A stretch of 14,275 bases of DNA from Aliterella sp. RAGGC_92 (lineage in GTDB: Bacteria > Cyanobacteriota > Cyanobacteriia > Cyanobacteriales > Chroococcidiopsidaceae): the NCBI GenBank assembly GCA_030826005.1, contig JAPJOW010000105.1:1-14275 (forward strand), given 5' to 3'. This document shows positions 6,845 through 14,275 of this stretch, one piece after another. The notes under the pieces were generated by a model, which saw only the letters and a list, made by a program, of their open reading frames with translations, was not told the DNA's origin and did no database searches. The position numbers were made by a program, and so were the translations under genes. Numbering within the stretch: the stretch's first letter is position 1; every line of letters begins with the position of its first letter.

Positions 6845-7468
6845 ATGGAATGGCAGATCGCAGATGCCCAAAACTTGGCATTAATTGACCGTGAAATTGG
6901 CGATTATGAGTTTTCACCCGCCGAGTATGAAATAGTCCGACGGGTAATTTATGCAACGGGAGACTTTGAATATAAATCTTTAATTCGGTTTAGCGATCGC
7001 GCTTTGCCTGCCGGAGCCGCCGCTTTAGCTGCGCGGAGTACCATTATTGTTGATTTGCCAACGATCCAAGTTGGTATCGCTGCCCACATTCAAAAAACTT
7101 TCGCCAATCCCGTTTATTGCAGCGTCGAGGCTCATAATTGGAATCCCAAAGATCCTAATATCTCTTGGGAAATTGAAACTTTGGCAAGAAGGTATCCCGA
7201 AGCAATTTTTGTTGTCAGTCAAGGACAAGCCGGATTAACGGCGCTATTAGAATTAATTGAAGCGGAAGAAATTAAACCTGCTTTAGTAATTGGTACGCCC
7301 GCCGGATTTATTGACGTGGATGTAGCCAAACAACGCTTAAACGATTCAAACGTCCCGCACATTCGGATTGATGGATGCAAAGGTAGCGCGGTAGTAGCTA
7401 CAGCTATTATTAATGGTTTGGTAGAACTTGCTTGGCAAGCTTACGGACATGATGACGATGAGGGCTGA
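6845..7468 (+). CDS. CbiC/CobH-family protein (precorrin-8X methylmutase-like), divergent active site
   Basis: The family isomerises (cobalt-)precorrin-8 to (hydrogeno)cobyrinate by moving the C11 methyl to C12 in cobalamin synthesis. The 207-residue length fits, and RRVIYATGDFEY (32-43), the PAGF segment (152-155) and GCKGSAVVATAIINGL (177-192) align with CbiC. The active site differs from the standard enzyme. Family members carry RVIH(A/T)T with the catalytic histidine (His43 of CobH), but here the residue is Y36. The usual GNAPTAL motif reads SQGQAGL (125-131), and PVGFVxAxESK reads PAGFIDVDVAK. Whether this protein still acts in cobalamin synthesis is therefore uncertain; it may be a paralogue with another role. 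The frame starts at ATG 6845 with no clear Shine-Dalgarno. No other cobalamin gene is in the window. The gene is 116 bases from gpsA and 76 from the phosphoketolase gene. Confidence 0.8.
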   Translation: MEWQIADAQNLALIDREIGDYEFSPAEYEIVRRVIYATGDFEYKSLIRFSDRALPAGAAALAARSTIIVDLPTIQVGIAAHIQKTFANPVYCSVEAHNWNPKDPNISWEIETLARRYPEAIFVVSQGQAGLTALLELIEAEEIKPALVIGTPAGFIDVDVAKQRLNDSNVPHIRIDGCKGSAVVATAIINGLVELAWQAYGHDDDEG

Positions 7469-7544
7469 CTAAAAAGCAATTTTTTGTCAAAGTAACTACT
7501 ATAAATCTAGCGATCGCAAATCTACAGTACAAAAGCGTTCAATT

Positions 7545-10022
7545 ATGGTAGTAACAACCCCACAAACACTGCTCCTAAGTACCGAAGAACTGCATCAAAT
7601 CAATGCCTACTGGCGGGCAGCCAATTACTTATCTGTCGGGCAAATATATTTATTAGACAACCCGCTACTACGAGAACCGCTTAAGCTCGAACATATTAAG
7701 CCAAGGCTTCTAGGTCACTGGGGAACAACCCCAGGTTTGAACTTTATTTACGTCCACCTCAACCGTTTAATTAAAGCTCAAGACTTGAACGTAATTTACA
7801 TCGCAGGCCCCGGTCATGGCGGGCCTGGAATAGTAGCAAATACTTATCTAGAGGGAACTTATAGCGAGGTTTACCCCCATATTTCCCCTGATTATGAGGG
7901 AATGCAAAAACTATTTAAGCAATTTTCTTTTCCTGGCGGCATTCCCAGTCACGTTGCACCGGAAACCCCCGGCTCAATTCACGAAGGGGGAGAACTTGGT
8001 TACTCGCTTTCTCACGCTTACGGTGCAGCCTTTGATAATCCCGATTTGATTGTTGCTTGTGTTATCGGCGATGGCGAGGCAGAAACGGGTCCATTGGCTA
8101 CTAGCTGGCATAGTAACAAGTTTCTCAATCCCGTAACTGATGGCGCAGTTTTACCAATTTTGCACCTAAATGGTTATAAAATTGCCAACCCTACAGTGTT
8201 GGCGCGGATGAATCACGAAGAATTAGAAAGTTTACTTATTGGCTACGGTTACAAGCCTTATTTTGTAGAAGGGTCAGAACCAGAAGCCATGCACCAGTTG
8301 ATGGCAGCAACTTTAGAGAAAGTGATTTCTGACATTAAAGCAATTTGGCACGAAGCTCGGAGTAACAACAATACCTCCCGCCCGGCATATCCGATGATTG
8401 TATTGAAGTCGCCCAAAGGTTGGACGGGGCCAAAAGAAGTTGATGGCAAAAAAACTGAAGATTATTGGCGATCGCATCAAGTTCCATTTGCGGAAATGGC
8501 AACGAAGCCCGAACACTTAAAATTACTCGAACAGTGGATGAAAAGTTATAGACCCGAAGAACTGTTTGATGAGCATGGAACTTTAATGCCAGAACTTGCG
8601 GCTTTAGCACCCCAAGGAACGCGCCGTATGGGGGCTAACCCTCACGCTAACGGTGGTTTGCTGCTGAAGGGTTTAAAACTACCAAACTTTGTCGATTATG
8701 CGGTAGACATTGCAAGTCCTGGGACGGTAGTAGCTGAGGCTACTCGCGTTATGGGTGAATTTTTGCGCGATGTAATGCAGCAGAACTTGGCAAGCCGCAA
8801 TTTTCGAGTTATGGGTCCTGATGAAACGGCTTCTAATCGGCTTAATGCTTTATTTGAAGCCAGCGATCGCACTTGGAACGCCCAAATTCTTCCCGAAGAC
8901 GATCGCCTAGCTCCCGATGGGCGGATTATGGAGATACTGAGCGAACACACTTGTCAAGGCTGGTTAGAAGGCTATTTGTTGACGGGGCGACATGGATTTT
9001 TTTCTTGCTACGAGGCTTTTATCCATATTGTCGATTCCATGCTCAACCAACACGCTAAATGGTTGAAAACCACTCGTCATATTCCTTGGCGCAGACCGAT
9101 CGCTTCTCTCAACTATTTGCTTACTTCCCACGTTTGGCGACAAGATCACAATGGTTTTTCTCATCAAGATCCGGGCTTTATCGATCATGTGATGAACAAA
9201 AAACCGGAAGTAATTCGGGTTTATTTACCACCCGATGCTAATACGCTGCTATCTGTAACCGATCATTGTTTGCGTAGCCGTAATTATGTCAACGTAATTG
9301 TTGCCGGAAAGCAACCCGCTTTGCAGTATTTGGATATGGATGCAGCAATTAAACACTGCACTACAGGTATCGGAATTTGGGGTTGGGCGAGTAACGACCA
9401 AGGAGTAGAACCCGATGTAGTTATGGCTTGTGCGGGGGATGTCCCAACTTTAGAAACATTAGCGGCGGTGGATTTGCTTTACAAAAACTTCCCCGATCTC
9501 AAAGTGCGGGTAGTAAATGTCGTTGATTTAATGAAACTTTTGCCAGAAAGCGAACACCCTCACGGGTTAAGCGATAAAGATTTTGATTCTATCTTTACTC
9601 CTGATAAACCAATTATTTTTGCTTTTCATGGCTACCCTTGGCTAATTCATCGCCTTACCTATCGACGCACAAATCATCGCAATCTTCATGTCCGGGGCTA
9701 CAAAGAAGAAGGAACAACAACTACGCCCTTCGATATGGTGGTTTTAAATGAATTGGATCGTTTTAGCTTGGTAGATGATGCGATCGATCGCGTACCCAAA
9801 CTTAAATACACCGCCGCGCACGTTAAACAAATGTTGCATGACACACTAATCGAACACAAGCAATATATCAACGAACACGGTGAAGATATGCCAGAAATCC
9901 TGAATTGGGAGTGGCGTTATTATAGCGGTGAGGCAAAGAATACTCAGCCCAAAACTGACACCGCACACAACGTAACTCCTTCTCAAGAAGGTGGCGAAGG
10001 CGCAGCAAAATCTAATTCTTAG
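7545..10022 (+). CDS. xfp: Xylulose-5-phosphate/fructose-6-phosphate phosphoketolase
   Basis: Phosphoketolase is a thiamine-diphosphate enzyme that splits xylulose-5-phosphate (often also fructose-6-phosphate) with phosphate, giving acetyl-phosphate plus glyceraldehyde-3-phosphate or erythrose-4-phosphate. The 825-residue protein matches the family's usual size of about 800. Visible signatures are GHWGTTPG (57-64), AGPGHGGP (87-94), GSIHEGGELGYSLSHAYGAA (143-162), the ThDP/Mg motif IGDGEAETGP (174-183) and HLNGYKIANPT (207-217), with NLHVRGYKEEGTTTTPFDM in the C-terminal domain. About the last 25 residues are polar and low in complexity, probably disordered. In cyanobacteria the enzyme offers a carbon-saving route to acetyl-CoA. 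No acetate kinase or phosphotransacetylase gene adjoins it. A TATAAA at 7500-7505 could be a -10 box, but no matching -35 box is clear. A terminator follows at 10034. Confidence 0.96.
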   Translation: MVVTTPQTLLLSTEELHQINAYWRAANYLSVGQIYLLDNPLLREPLKLEHIKPRLLGHWGTTPGLNFIYVHLNRLIKAQDLNVIYIAGPGHGGPGIVANTYLEGTYSEVYPHISPDYEGMQKLFKQFSFPGGIPSHVAPETPGSIHEGGELGYSLSHAYGAAFDNPDLIVACVIGDGEAETGPLATSWHSNKFLNPVTDGAVLPILHLNGYKIANPTVLARMNHEELESLLIGYGYKPYFVEGSEPEAMHQLMAATLEKVISDIKAIWHEARSNNNTSRPAYPMIVLKSPKGWTGPKEVDGKKTEDYWRSHQVPFAEMATKPEHLKLLEQWMKSYRPEELFDEHGTLMPELAALAPQGTRRMGANPHANGGLLLKGLKLPNFVDYAVDIASPGTVVAEATRVMGEFLRDVMQQNLASRNFRVMGPDETASNRLNALFEASDRTWNAQILPEDDRLAPDGRIMEILSEHTCQGWLEGYLLTGRHGFFSCYEAFIHIVDSMLNQHAKWLKTTRHIPWRRPIASLNYLLTSHVWRQDHNGFSHQDPGFIDHVMNKKPEVIRVYLPPDANTLLSVTDHCLRSRNYVNVIVAGKQPALQYLDMDAAIKHCTTGIGIWGWASNDQGVEPDVVMACAGDVPTLETLAAVDLLYKNFPDLKVRVVNVVDLMKLLPESEHPHGLSDKDFDSIFTPDKPIIFAFHGYPWLIHRLTYRRTNHRNLHVRGYKEEGTTTTPFDMVVLNELDRFSLVDDAIDRVPKLKYTAAHVKQMLHDTLIEHKQYINEHGEDMPEILNWEWRYYSGEAKNTQPKTDTAHNVTPSQEGGEGAAKSNS

Positions 10023-10033
10023 TTTGATTTAAA

Positions 10034-10056
10034 CCCCTTTCCTACAAGGAAAGGGG
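10034..10056. terminator. Bidirectional terminator between xfp and the convergent membrane-protein gene
   Basis: CCCCTTTCC (10034-10042) pairs perfectly with GGAAAGGGG (10048-10056) around a five-base loop. AGGATTTT follows on the plus strand, and on the minus strand the stem runs into TTTAAATC. It sits 11 bases past the xfp stop and 13 bases past the stop of the convergent gene, as expected for a shared terminator. Confidence 0.8.
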
Positions 10057-10069
10057 AGGATTTTGGCAA

Positions 10070-10774
10070 TTAATCTACATAACGCCGTTTAGAGCGCGAT
10101 TTCTTTTTCGGACGGTTGCGATCGCTTTCTCCCTCCCTACCAAGCCGACGGCTAACATCTACAAACATATCTTTGCGTAAAAATGGATAATCGCTGACCC
10201 AAAGACTTCGACTGGGAATGTATAAGTCTGTAACTCGATCGATATTACTTAAGTCCGGGCTATTGGACAGCAGTACCATTTCGGCTACTTGACCTATTGC
10301 GATCGCTTTATGTTCTTTACGCAATGGCACTTGGATTGTAGTTACAAATCCTGTTTCGTCGCCAATTTCTAAGTTTAGTCTGCGTTCGCGGTTTTCAATT
10401 AATACAAGTTCTCCAATTTGATTTACTGTTTCCTCGGTACTGATTAATTCTTCCGTTAGAAATATATCTAAGATCCGACCGCGAAAAAAGCCAGCGTAGG
10501 GATAGCGGCGATACTCCAGATTGCGTAAACTTGCCCAATATACAGGACCCCAAAACCAGTAAAGCCCGCCAATTAACCCCGCACCAAATAAAATAGTGCT
10601 AAAACCCGCACCTAAAAAGACTCTCAGTAGTAAAACACCTAGGACAGCAACCACAGAAATTAACAGCCGTTTCAAAAAATCTGTAGATTTTCCCCAGTAA
10701 TACTTATATTGCTCGGCAGTGGCAATTCGAGGTATAACTTGTTCAAATTTCTGGCGCGTGAGGGTAACTAACAT
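10070..10774 (-). CDS. Conserved cyanobacterial-type two-TM membrane protein, function unknown
   Basis: The 234-residue product has a short N-terminal cytosolic segment, two closely spaced hydrophobic segments (about residues 37-54 and 57-76, the second ending WFWGPVYW), and a soluble C-terminal part of about 150 residues. The tail from about 214 is strongly basic (RNRPKKKSRSKRRY). The soluble part contains ELVLIENRERRLNLEIGDE, which looks like beta-rich sequence, but I see no catalytic motif. Proteins of this kind in cyanobacteria are sometimes labelled 'phosphate ABC transporter permease', but two helices and no permease loop do not support transport. The start is ATG at 10774, without a recognisable Shine-Dalgarno. 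It lies between xfp (convergent) and the gloA-porin unit, 79 bases downstream of the porin stop on the same strand. Confidence 0.75.
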   Translation of the reverse strand: MLVTLTRQKFEQVIPRIATAEQYKYYWGKSTDFLKRLLISVVAVLGVLLLRVFLGAGFSTILFGAGLIGGLYWFWGPVYWASLRNLEYRRYPYAGFFRGRILDIFLTEELISTEETVNQIGELVLIENRERRLNLEIGDETGFVTTIQVPLRKEHKAIAIGQVAEMVLLSNSPDLSNIDRVTDLYIPSRSLWVSDYPFLRKDMFVDVSRRLGREGESDRNRPKKKSRSKRRYVD

Positions 10775-10853
10775 AAGGGAGTTTTAAAACGTATTCGCAA
10801 GTATCCCCACCATTAGGCACTAGGCGTAGGAATGAAGTAATAGGCGTGTCACA

Positions 10854-12362
10854 TTAAAACGTGAAACTCGTTCTTATGGTAGCTTGCCAAGTAATACCGT
10901 TAGAACTGTCATTATTAGCATTGTCAATTAGCTGGACGATCGGGCTAATACTAAGATTATCGCTTAGTTGCAGCTTATAAAACGCCTCAAAGTTAGTTTG
11001 AGTAGCATCGCCCAAGTCTTCCTCAACAAAAGGTTGTCCGATCGCAATTCCCGTTAAAGTCCCCGGTAACACCAAGTCTCGCCAAGATACGCCCACCGCC
11101 CAAGTGTAAGGCTGCAAGTTTAAGTCTCGATCAATTGCACTGTTGAAGCCATCGTAATTCCCAATGCCAAAACGCCCAAAAAACGCTGTAGTCCGGTTAA
11201 AAGCATACTCGCCATTAATGCCAAAAGCTGAAATATCGGTGTTATCGATTAAGGCTTTGGTGTATTGCAAGCGCAAAGCAAAGTTAGCGCGGGGTGCGTA
11301 TTCTAGTTCTATAGTGCCGGAATTGTCTTCGCCAAACAATCCCCCTTCATCGTTGGTTGTACTGCTATTTACGGCGACATAAAGACTCCGCAGCGTCAAA
11401 GCACCGCCGCCAATATTCCACGCTAATGCCGCTCCCGCACCCCCAGGGCGATCGATTTGGGTAGGGACGATGAGGGGATTATTGACAAAAAAACCAGAGC
11501 TAAAGTCGCTAGATTCGTCGTTGGCGTAACGATTGCGATCGATAAAATCTTCGGGGGGCATTTTTGCCCCGATGGTTACTTCTAAATCGGTAAACGGACG
11601 AAAGGTGTAGTACAAGCGCCTTAATTGCACGTTATTACTAACTTGGGTGTATTCCAAACCGCCGCCATCAGCTAATAAGCCCGTAGTACCTAAAAAATTA
11701 GCTGTTTTATTATGGACATAAGAAATCGCATCTCCCCCATTATTTCCCGCTTCAAGCTGAGTAAGTAAGCGGCTAGTAGGAGTAAAGCTAGTAATAAAGT
11801 TTAAGCGCGTGCGGGCGACAAGAGTAGGGCTTGCTTTGCTACCTTCGGTGAGGGCGACAATTACTTCGCCTTGCAGCTTGCTTGTAGCAGAAAACTGATT
11901 GGTTTCTAAATTACTAACGCGCCCTTCAATATCATCTAAGCGAGTGCGAATTTGATTTAAAGGTTGGCGGTACTCTAATTCCAAGCGGCGTAAAGTTACC
12001 AAATCTTCTTGACTGACAAAAGTGCCATTATTAATTTGTTCTAATACTCCTTGGAGGGCTGCGGCAAACTCGTAACGGCTAATAGAGCGGTTGCCGCGAA
12101 AAGTACCGTCTGGGTAGCCAGAAATAGCCCCGTAGCGCCCAATAAGCGCAGCTAAAGCTTGATAAGCCCAGTCTGTGGAACGAACATCGCTTAGTTCGTC
12201 TACGGCAGTTACTTGGGCAAGCTGGGTAGAATCAAGCGCCTCAACAACTTGAGCTTCCACAGGAAAAGCTAGGAACAAAATCGAGCAACTTACTAGCATC
12301 AAATTAGTTCCTAGCTGGCTTTTACTTAATTGGGGTCGATACAACTTAAATCGGAACTTCAT
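10854..12362 (-). CDS. SLH-domain outer-membrane porin (OprB/Som family, 'iron uptake porin' type)
   Basis: The 502-residue protein has the standard layout of major cyanobacterial porins. A signal peptide covers residues 1-37 with likely cleavage at VEA|Q. An SLH domain follows at about 57-110 (DVRSTDWAYQALAALIGRYG, then SGYPDGTFRGNRSISRYEFA) and binds the peptidoglycan-linked polymer. A short coiled coil spans about 118-155 (LRRLELEYRQPLNQIRTRLD). The remainder, from about 160 on, is rich in alternating beta strands and ends in the terminal Phe (TSFTF) used by the Bam machinery. The family forms trimeric channels for ions and small solutes; related proteins are annotated as iron uptake porins, but the cargo cannot be read from sequence. 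It starts two bases after the gloA stop, so the two genes are coupled. Confidence 0.92.
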   Translation of the reverse strand: MKFRFKLYRPQLSKSQLGTNLMLVSCSILFLAFPVEAQVVEALDSTQLAQVTAVDELSDVRSTDWAYQALAALIGRYGAISGYPDGTFRGNRSISRYEFAAALQGVLEQINNGTFVSQEDLVTLRRLELEYRQPLNQIRTRLDDIEGRVSNLETNQFSATSKLQGEVIVALTEGSKASPTLVARTRLNFITSFTPTSRLLTQLEAGNNGGDAISYVHNKTANFLGTTGLLADGGGLEYTQVSNNVQLRRLYYTFRPFTDLEVTIGAKMPPEDFIDRNRYANDESSDFSSGFFVNNPLIVPTQIDRPGGAGAALAWNIGGGALTLRSLYVAVNSSTTNDEGGLFGEDNSGTIELEYAPRANFALRLQYTKALIDNTDISAFGINGEYAFNRTTAFFGRFGIGNYDGFNSAIDRDLNLQPYTWAVGVSWRDLVLPGTLTGIAIGQPFVEEDLGDATQTNFEAFYKLQLSDNLSISPIVQLIDNANNDSSNGITWQATIRTSFTF

Positions 12363-12364
12363 TG

Positions 12365-12799
12365 CTAATTACTGGCAACCATTTGAGTTGAAGAATCTGC
12401 TGGTTTAGTTCCTTGAGTACCTAGTTGAATTAGCTCTACTTTGTAGCCGTCTGGATCTTCCACAAAAGCAATCACCGTTGAACCGTGTTTCATTGGCCCA
12501 GGTTCGCGCACTACTTTACCGCCTTGACTTTTAATTTGTTCGCAGGTGCGATAAATATCGTCTACTCCCAAGGCAATATGACCGTAAGCATTGCCTAAAT
12601 CGTATTTATCTTGACCCCAGTTATGGGTTAGCTCAATGACGCTATGGTCGGATTCATCGCCATAGCCGACAAAAGCTAAAGTAAATTCGCCGCCTGGATA
12701 ATCTTTTTGGCGCAATAGCCGCATTCCTAGTAACTCGCAATAGAACTTCAAAGACGCTTCTAAGTTGCCCACTCGGAGCATTGTATGTAGTAATCTCAT
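12365..12799 (-). CDS. gloA: Lactoylglutathione lyase (glyoxalase I)
   Basis: Glyoxalase I converts the hemithioacetal of methylglyoxal and glutathione to S-lactoylglutathione, the first step in removing this toxic by-product of glycolysis. The 144-residue protein is a two-module VOC-fold enzyme with all four metal ligands at the positions known from E. coli GloA: H5 (RLLHTMLRV), E56 (SVIELTHNWG), H74 (AYGHIALGV) and E122 (GYKVELIQ). It is of the short bacterial type, which is usually nickel-dependent. The ATG at 12799 has GGAGT seven bases upstream. The porin gene begins two bases after its stop. Enolase lies divergently upstream, so the roughly 100 bases between them hold both promoters. 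The last 18 or so residues (GTQGTKPADS...) are a polar tail beyond the fold. Confidence 0.95.
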   Translation of the reverse strand: MRLLHTMLRVGNLEASLKFYCELLGMRLLRQKDYPGGEFTLAFVGYGDESDHSVIELTHNWGQDKYDLGNAYGHIALGVDDIYRTCEQIKSQGGKVVREPGPMKHGSTVIAFVEDPDGYKVELIQLGTQGTKPADSSTQMVASN

Positions 12800-12900
12800 T
12801 TTGCAACTCCAAATCCTTCACTAGATTACATTTTTAATTGTAAAAACGCGATATATTGCATTTCTAGCCGATCGCTGACTTAATTGAGGTGCTATTGAGG

Positions 12901-14190
12901 ATGATGAATACACTAGATACTGCCATTGATAACATTGTTGCTAGAGAAATTCTTGACTCGCGCGGTCGTCCCACGATTGAAGCGGAAGTTCATTTAGTTA
13001 GCGGTGTTGTCGGGGTCGCTCAAGTCCCCAGTGGGGCATCTACAGGAAGCTTTGAGGCGCACGAATTGCGAGATGACGATCAAAGCCGTTATGGAGGTAA
13101 AGGGGTACTCAAGGCGGTAAAAAACGTCAATGAAGTAATTTCTCCTGAGTTACTCGATTTTGATGTGACAAATCAAGAGTTAATCGATCGCACGATGATC
13201 GCTTTGGATGGATCTGCAAATAAATCGAATTTGGGTGCGAATGCAATTTTGGCGGTTTCTTTAGCTTCAGCAAAGGCTGGTGCGGAGTATTTAGGATTAC
13301 CGCTTTACCGCTATCTGGGCGGCCCTCTAGCCAACTTGTTACCCGTTCCGTTGATGAATGTAATTAACGGTGGCGCTCACGCCTCTAATAACGTGGATTT
13401 TCAAGAATTTATGATTGTTCCTGTGGGTGCGTCTTCTTTTCGGGAAGCTTTGCGGTGGGGAGCGGAGATTTTTGCGGCGTTGAGTAAGGTTTTAGATGAT
13501 CAGGGTTTGCTTACAGGTGTAGGCGATGAAGGTGGTTTTGCGCCGAATTTAGAGTCTAATCAAGCGGCGTTAGAATTACTGATGATGGCGATCGCCAAAG
13601 CGGGTTACAAACCAGGGGAACAAGTAGCTTTGGCGCTGGATGTGGCGGCTAGTGAGTTTTATTCTGATGGTCAATATGTCTATGATGGCGTACCCCATGC
13701 ACCAACGGAATTTATTGCTTATTTAGGGCAATTGTGCGACTCTTATCCGATAATTTCGATTGAGGATGGTTTGCACGAAGATGATTGGAGTAGTTGGCAG
13801 CTTCTTACGCAACAAATAGGTACTAAAACTCAGTTAGTTGGCGACGATCTATTTGTAACTAATGCTACTCGTCTTAAAAAAGGTATTGACCAATTTGCCG
13901 CTAATGCAATTTTAATTAAGCTCAATCAAATTGGTTCATTGACGGAGACTTTGGAAACGATAGATTTGGCTACTCGTAATAGTTTCCGCTCGATTATCAG
14001 TCATCGTTCGGGAGAAACAGAAGATACAACGATCGCCGATTTGGCGGTGGCTACTCGCGCTGGACAAATTAAAACGGGTTCTTTGTGTCGTAGCGAAAGA
14101 GTTGCTAAGTATAACCGTTTGCTGAGGATAGAGGATCAATTGGGCGATCGCGCTGTTTATGCGGGTTTAGTCGGGATGGGCGCTAAATAA
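12901..14190 (+). CDS. eno: Enolase (phosphopyruvate hydratase)
   Basis: Enolase interconverts 2-phosphoglycerate and phosphoenolpyruvate in the cytosol. The frame is open from a GTG at 12889 (433 residues), but the ATG at 12901 gives 429 residues and an N-terminus like that of other cyanobacterial enolases (AREILDSRGRPTIEAEVHL follows); GAGG at 12886-12889 lies 11 bases upstream. ATG 12904 is nearly as good. Numbered from 12901, the Mg ligands are D247 (ALDVAAS), E288 (SIEDGLHEDDW) and D315 (VGDDLFVTN). The catalytic pair is E210 (VGDEGGFAPN) and K340 (ILIKLNQIGSLTET), and H160, SHRSGETED (367-375) and K391 complete the site. The gene is divergent from gloA and appears to be monocistronic in what can be seen. 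Confidence 0.97.
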   Translation: MMNTLDTAIDNIVAREILDSRGRPTIEAEVHLVSGVVGVAQVPSGASTGSFEAHELRDDDQSRYGGKGVLKAVKNVNEVISPELLDFDVTNQELIDRTMIALDGSANKSNLGANAILAVSLASAKAGAEYLGLPLYRYLGGPLANLLPVPLMNVINGGAHASNNVDFQEFMIVPVGASSFREALRWGAEIFAALSKVLDDQGLLTGVGDEGGFAPNLESNQAALELLMMAIAKAGYKPGEQVALALDVAASEFYSDGQYVYDGVPHAPTEFIAYLGQLCDSYPIISIEDGLHEDDWSSWQLLTQQIGTKTQLVGDDLFVTNATRLKKGIDQFAANAILIKLNQIGSLTETLETIDLATRNSFRSIISHRSGETEDTTIADLAVATRAGQIKTGSLCRSERVAKYNRLLRIEDQLGDRAVYAGLVGMGAK

Positions 14191-14223
14191 GTAGTCCTAG
14201 CTTGTTCTAAGAAAAACCAAGAC

Positions 14224-14243
14224 TTGGGGGGTCTGCCCCCCAA
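14224..14243. terminator. GC-rich hairpin downstream of eno, possible terminator or dispersed repeat
   Basis: TTGGGGGG (14224-14231) pairs perfectly with CCCCCCAA (14236-14243) around TCTG. There is no T run on the plus strand after it. On the minus strand a T-rich stretch (GGTTTTTCTT) begins a few bases after the stem, so it fits better as a terminator for a gene entering from the right. G6/C6 palindromes of this kind also occur as scattered repeats in cyanobacterial genomes. The rest of 14191-14275 shows no gene. Confidence 0.4.
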
Positions 14244-14275
14244 ACCCAACGGCAACAAAGCGGGAAGCAGAGCTA

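Noticed and set aside
8258..9241. Several 60-91 residue open frames inside the phosphoketolase gene on both strands
   Set aside because: They overlap a strongly conserved coding region, lack ribosome binding sites and have no recognisable protein features.
12800..12900. Specific -35/-10 pairs for gloA and eno
   Set aside because: AT-rich candidates such as TATATT at 12852-12857 exist, but none has a convincing partner at proper spacing on either strand.
1..14275. High density of GCGATCGC as a possible functional array
   Set aside because: These are HIP1 sites, a known genome-wide feature of many cyanobacteria; the 19 copies are scattered and not in an array.

Overview
The window reads as chromosome from a cyanobacterium. 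I see 19 copies of the HIP1 octamer GCGATCGC, a cyanobacterial-type RNase P RNA, an SLH-domain/OprB-type porin with a terminal Phe, the short cyanobacterial form of GpsA, a Uma2 (DUF820) protein and a cyanobacterial-type phosphoketolase. A coccoid or filamentous beta-cyanobacterium (Chroococcidiopsis/Gloeocapsa/Nostocales-like) is my inference; genus cannot be fixed from this sequence. No tRNA, rRNA, CRISPR array, transposase or phage gene is visible.

Layout. 1-617 (+): the end of a VapB-like antitoxin gene and a PIN-domain VapC toxin, closed by a strong hairpin that contains the vapC stop codon in its loop. 669-1058 (-): a small secreted protein of unknown function. 1203-1621 (+): rnpB, carrying a palindromic repeat in a helix near its 3' end. 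1621-3971 (-): lpd then trpC, 23 bases apart, ending tail-to-tail on rnpB. 4106-4840 (+): Uma2-family nuclease-like protein with a heptad-repeat tail. 4933-6728 (+): lipA and gpsA, 2 bases apart. 6845-7468 (+): a divergent CbiC/CobH-like protein. 7545-10022 (+): phosphoketolase, followed by a terminator shared with the convergent gene at 10070-10774 (-), a two-TM membrane protein. 10854-12799 (-): gloA followed 2 bases later by an outer-membrane porin. 12901-14190 (+): enolase, divergent from gloA. 14191-14275: no gene, one GC-rich hairpin.

How the genes fit together. Most are housekeeping genes of central metabolism: enolase (lower glycolysis), phosphoketolase (acetyl-phosphate from sugar phosphates), GpsA (glycerol-3-phosphate for lipids), LipA and Lpd (lipoyl cofactor synthesis and the E3 subunit that reoxidises it), TrpC (tryptophan) and GloA (methylglyoxal removal). 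There is no obvious multi-gene accessory system. The points most worth a second look are the CbiC-like protein that lacks the family's catalytic His and its GNAPTAL motif, the palindromic repeat inside rnpB, and the rnpB/trpC 3' overlap.

No gene-free stretch exceeds 300 bases once rnpB is counted.
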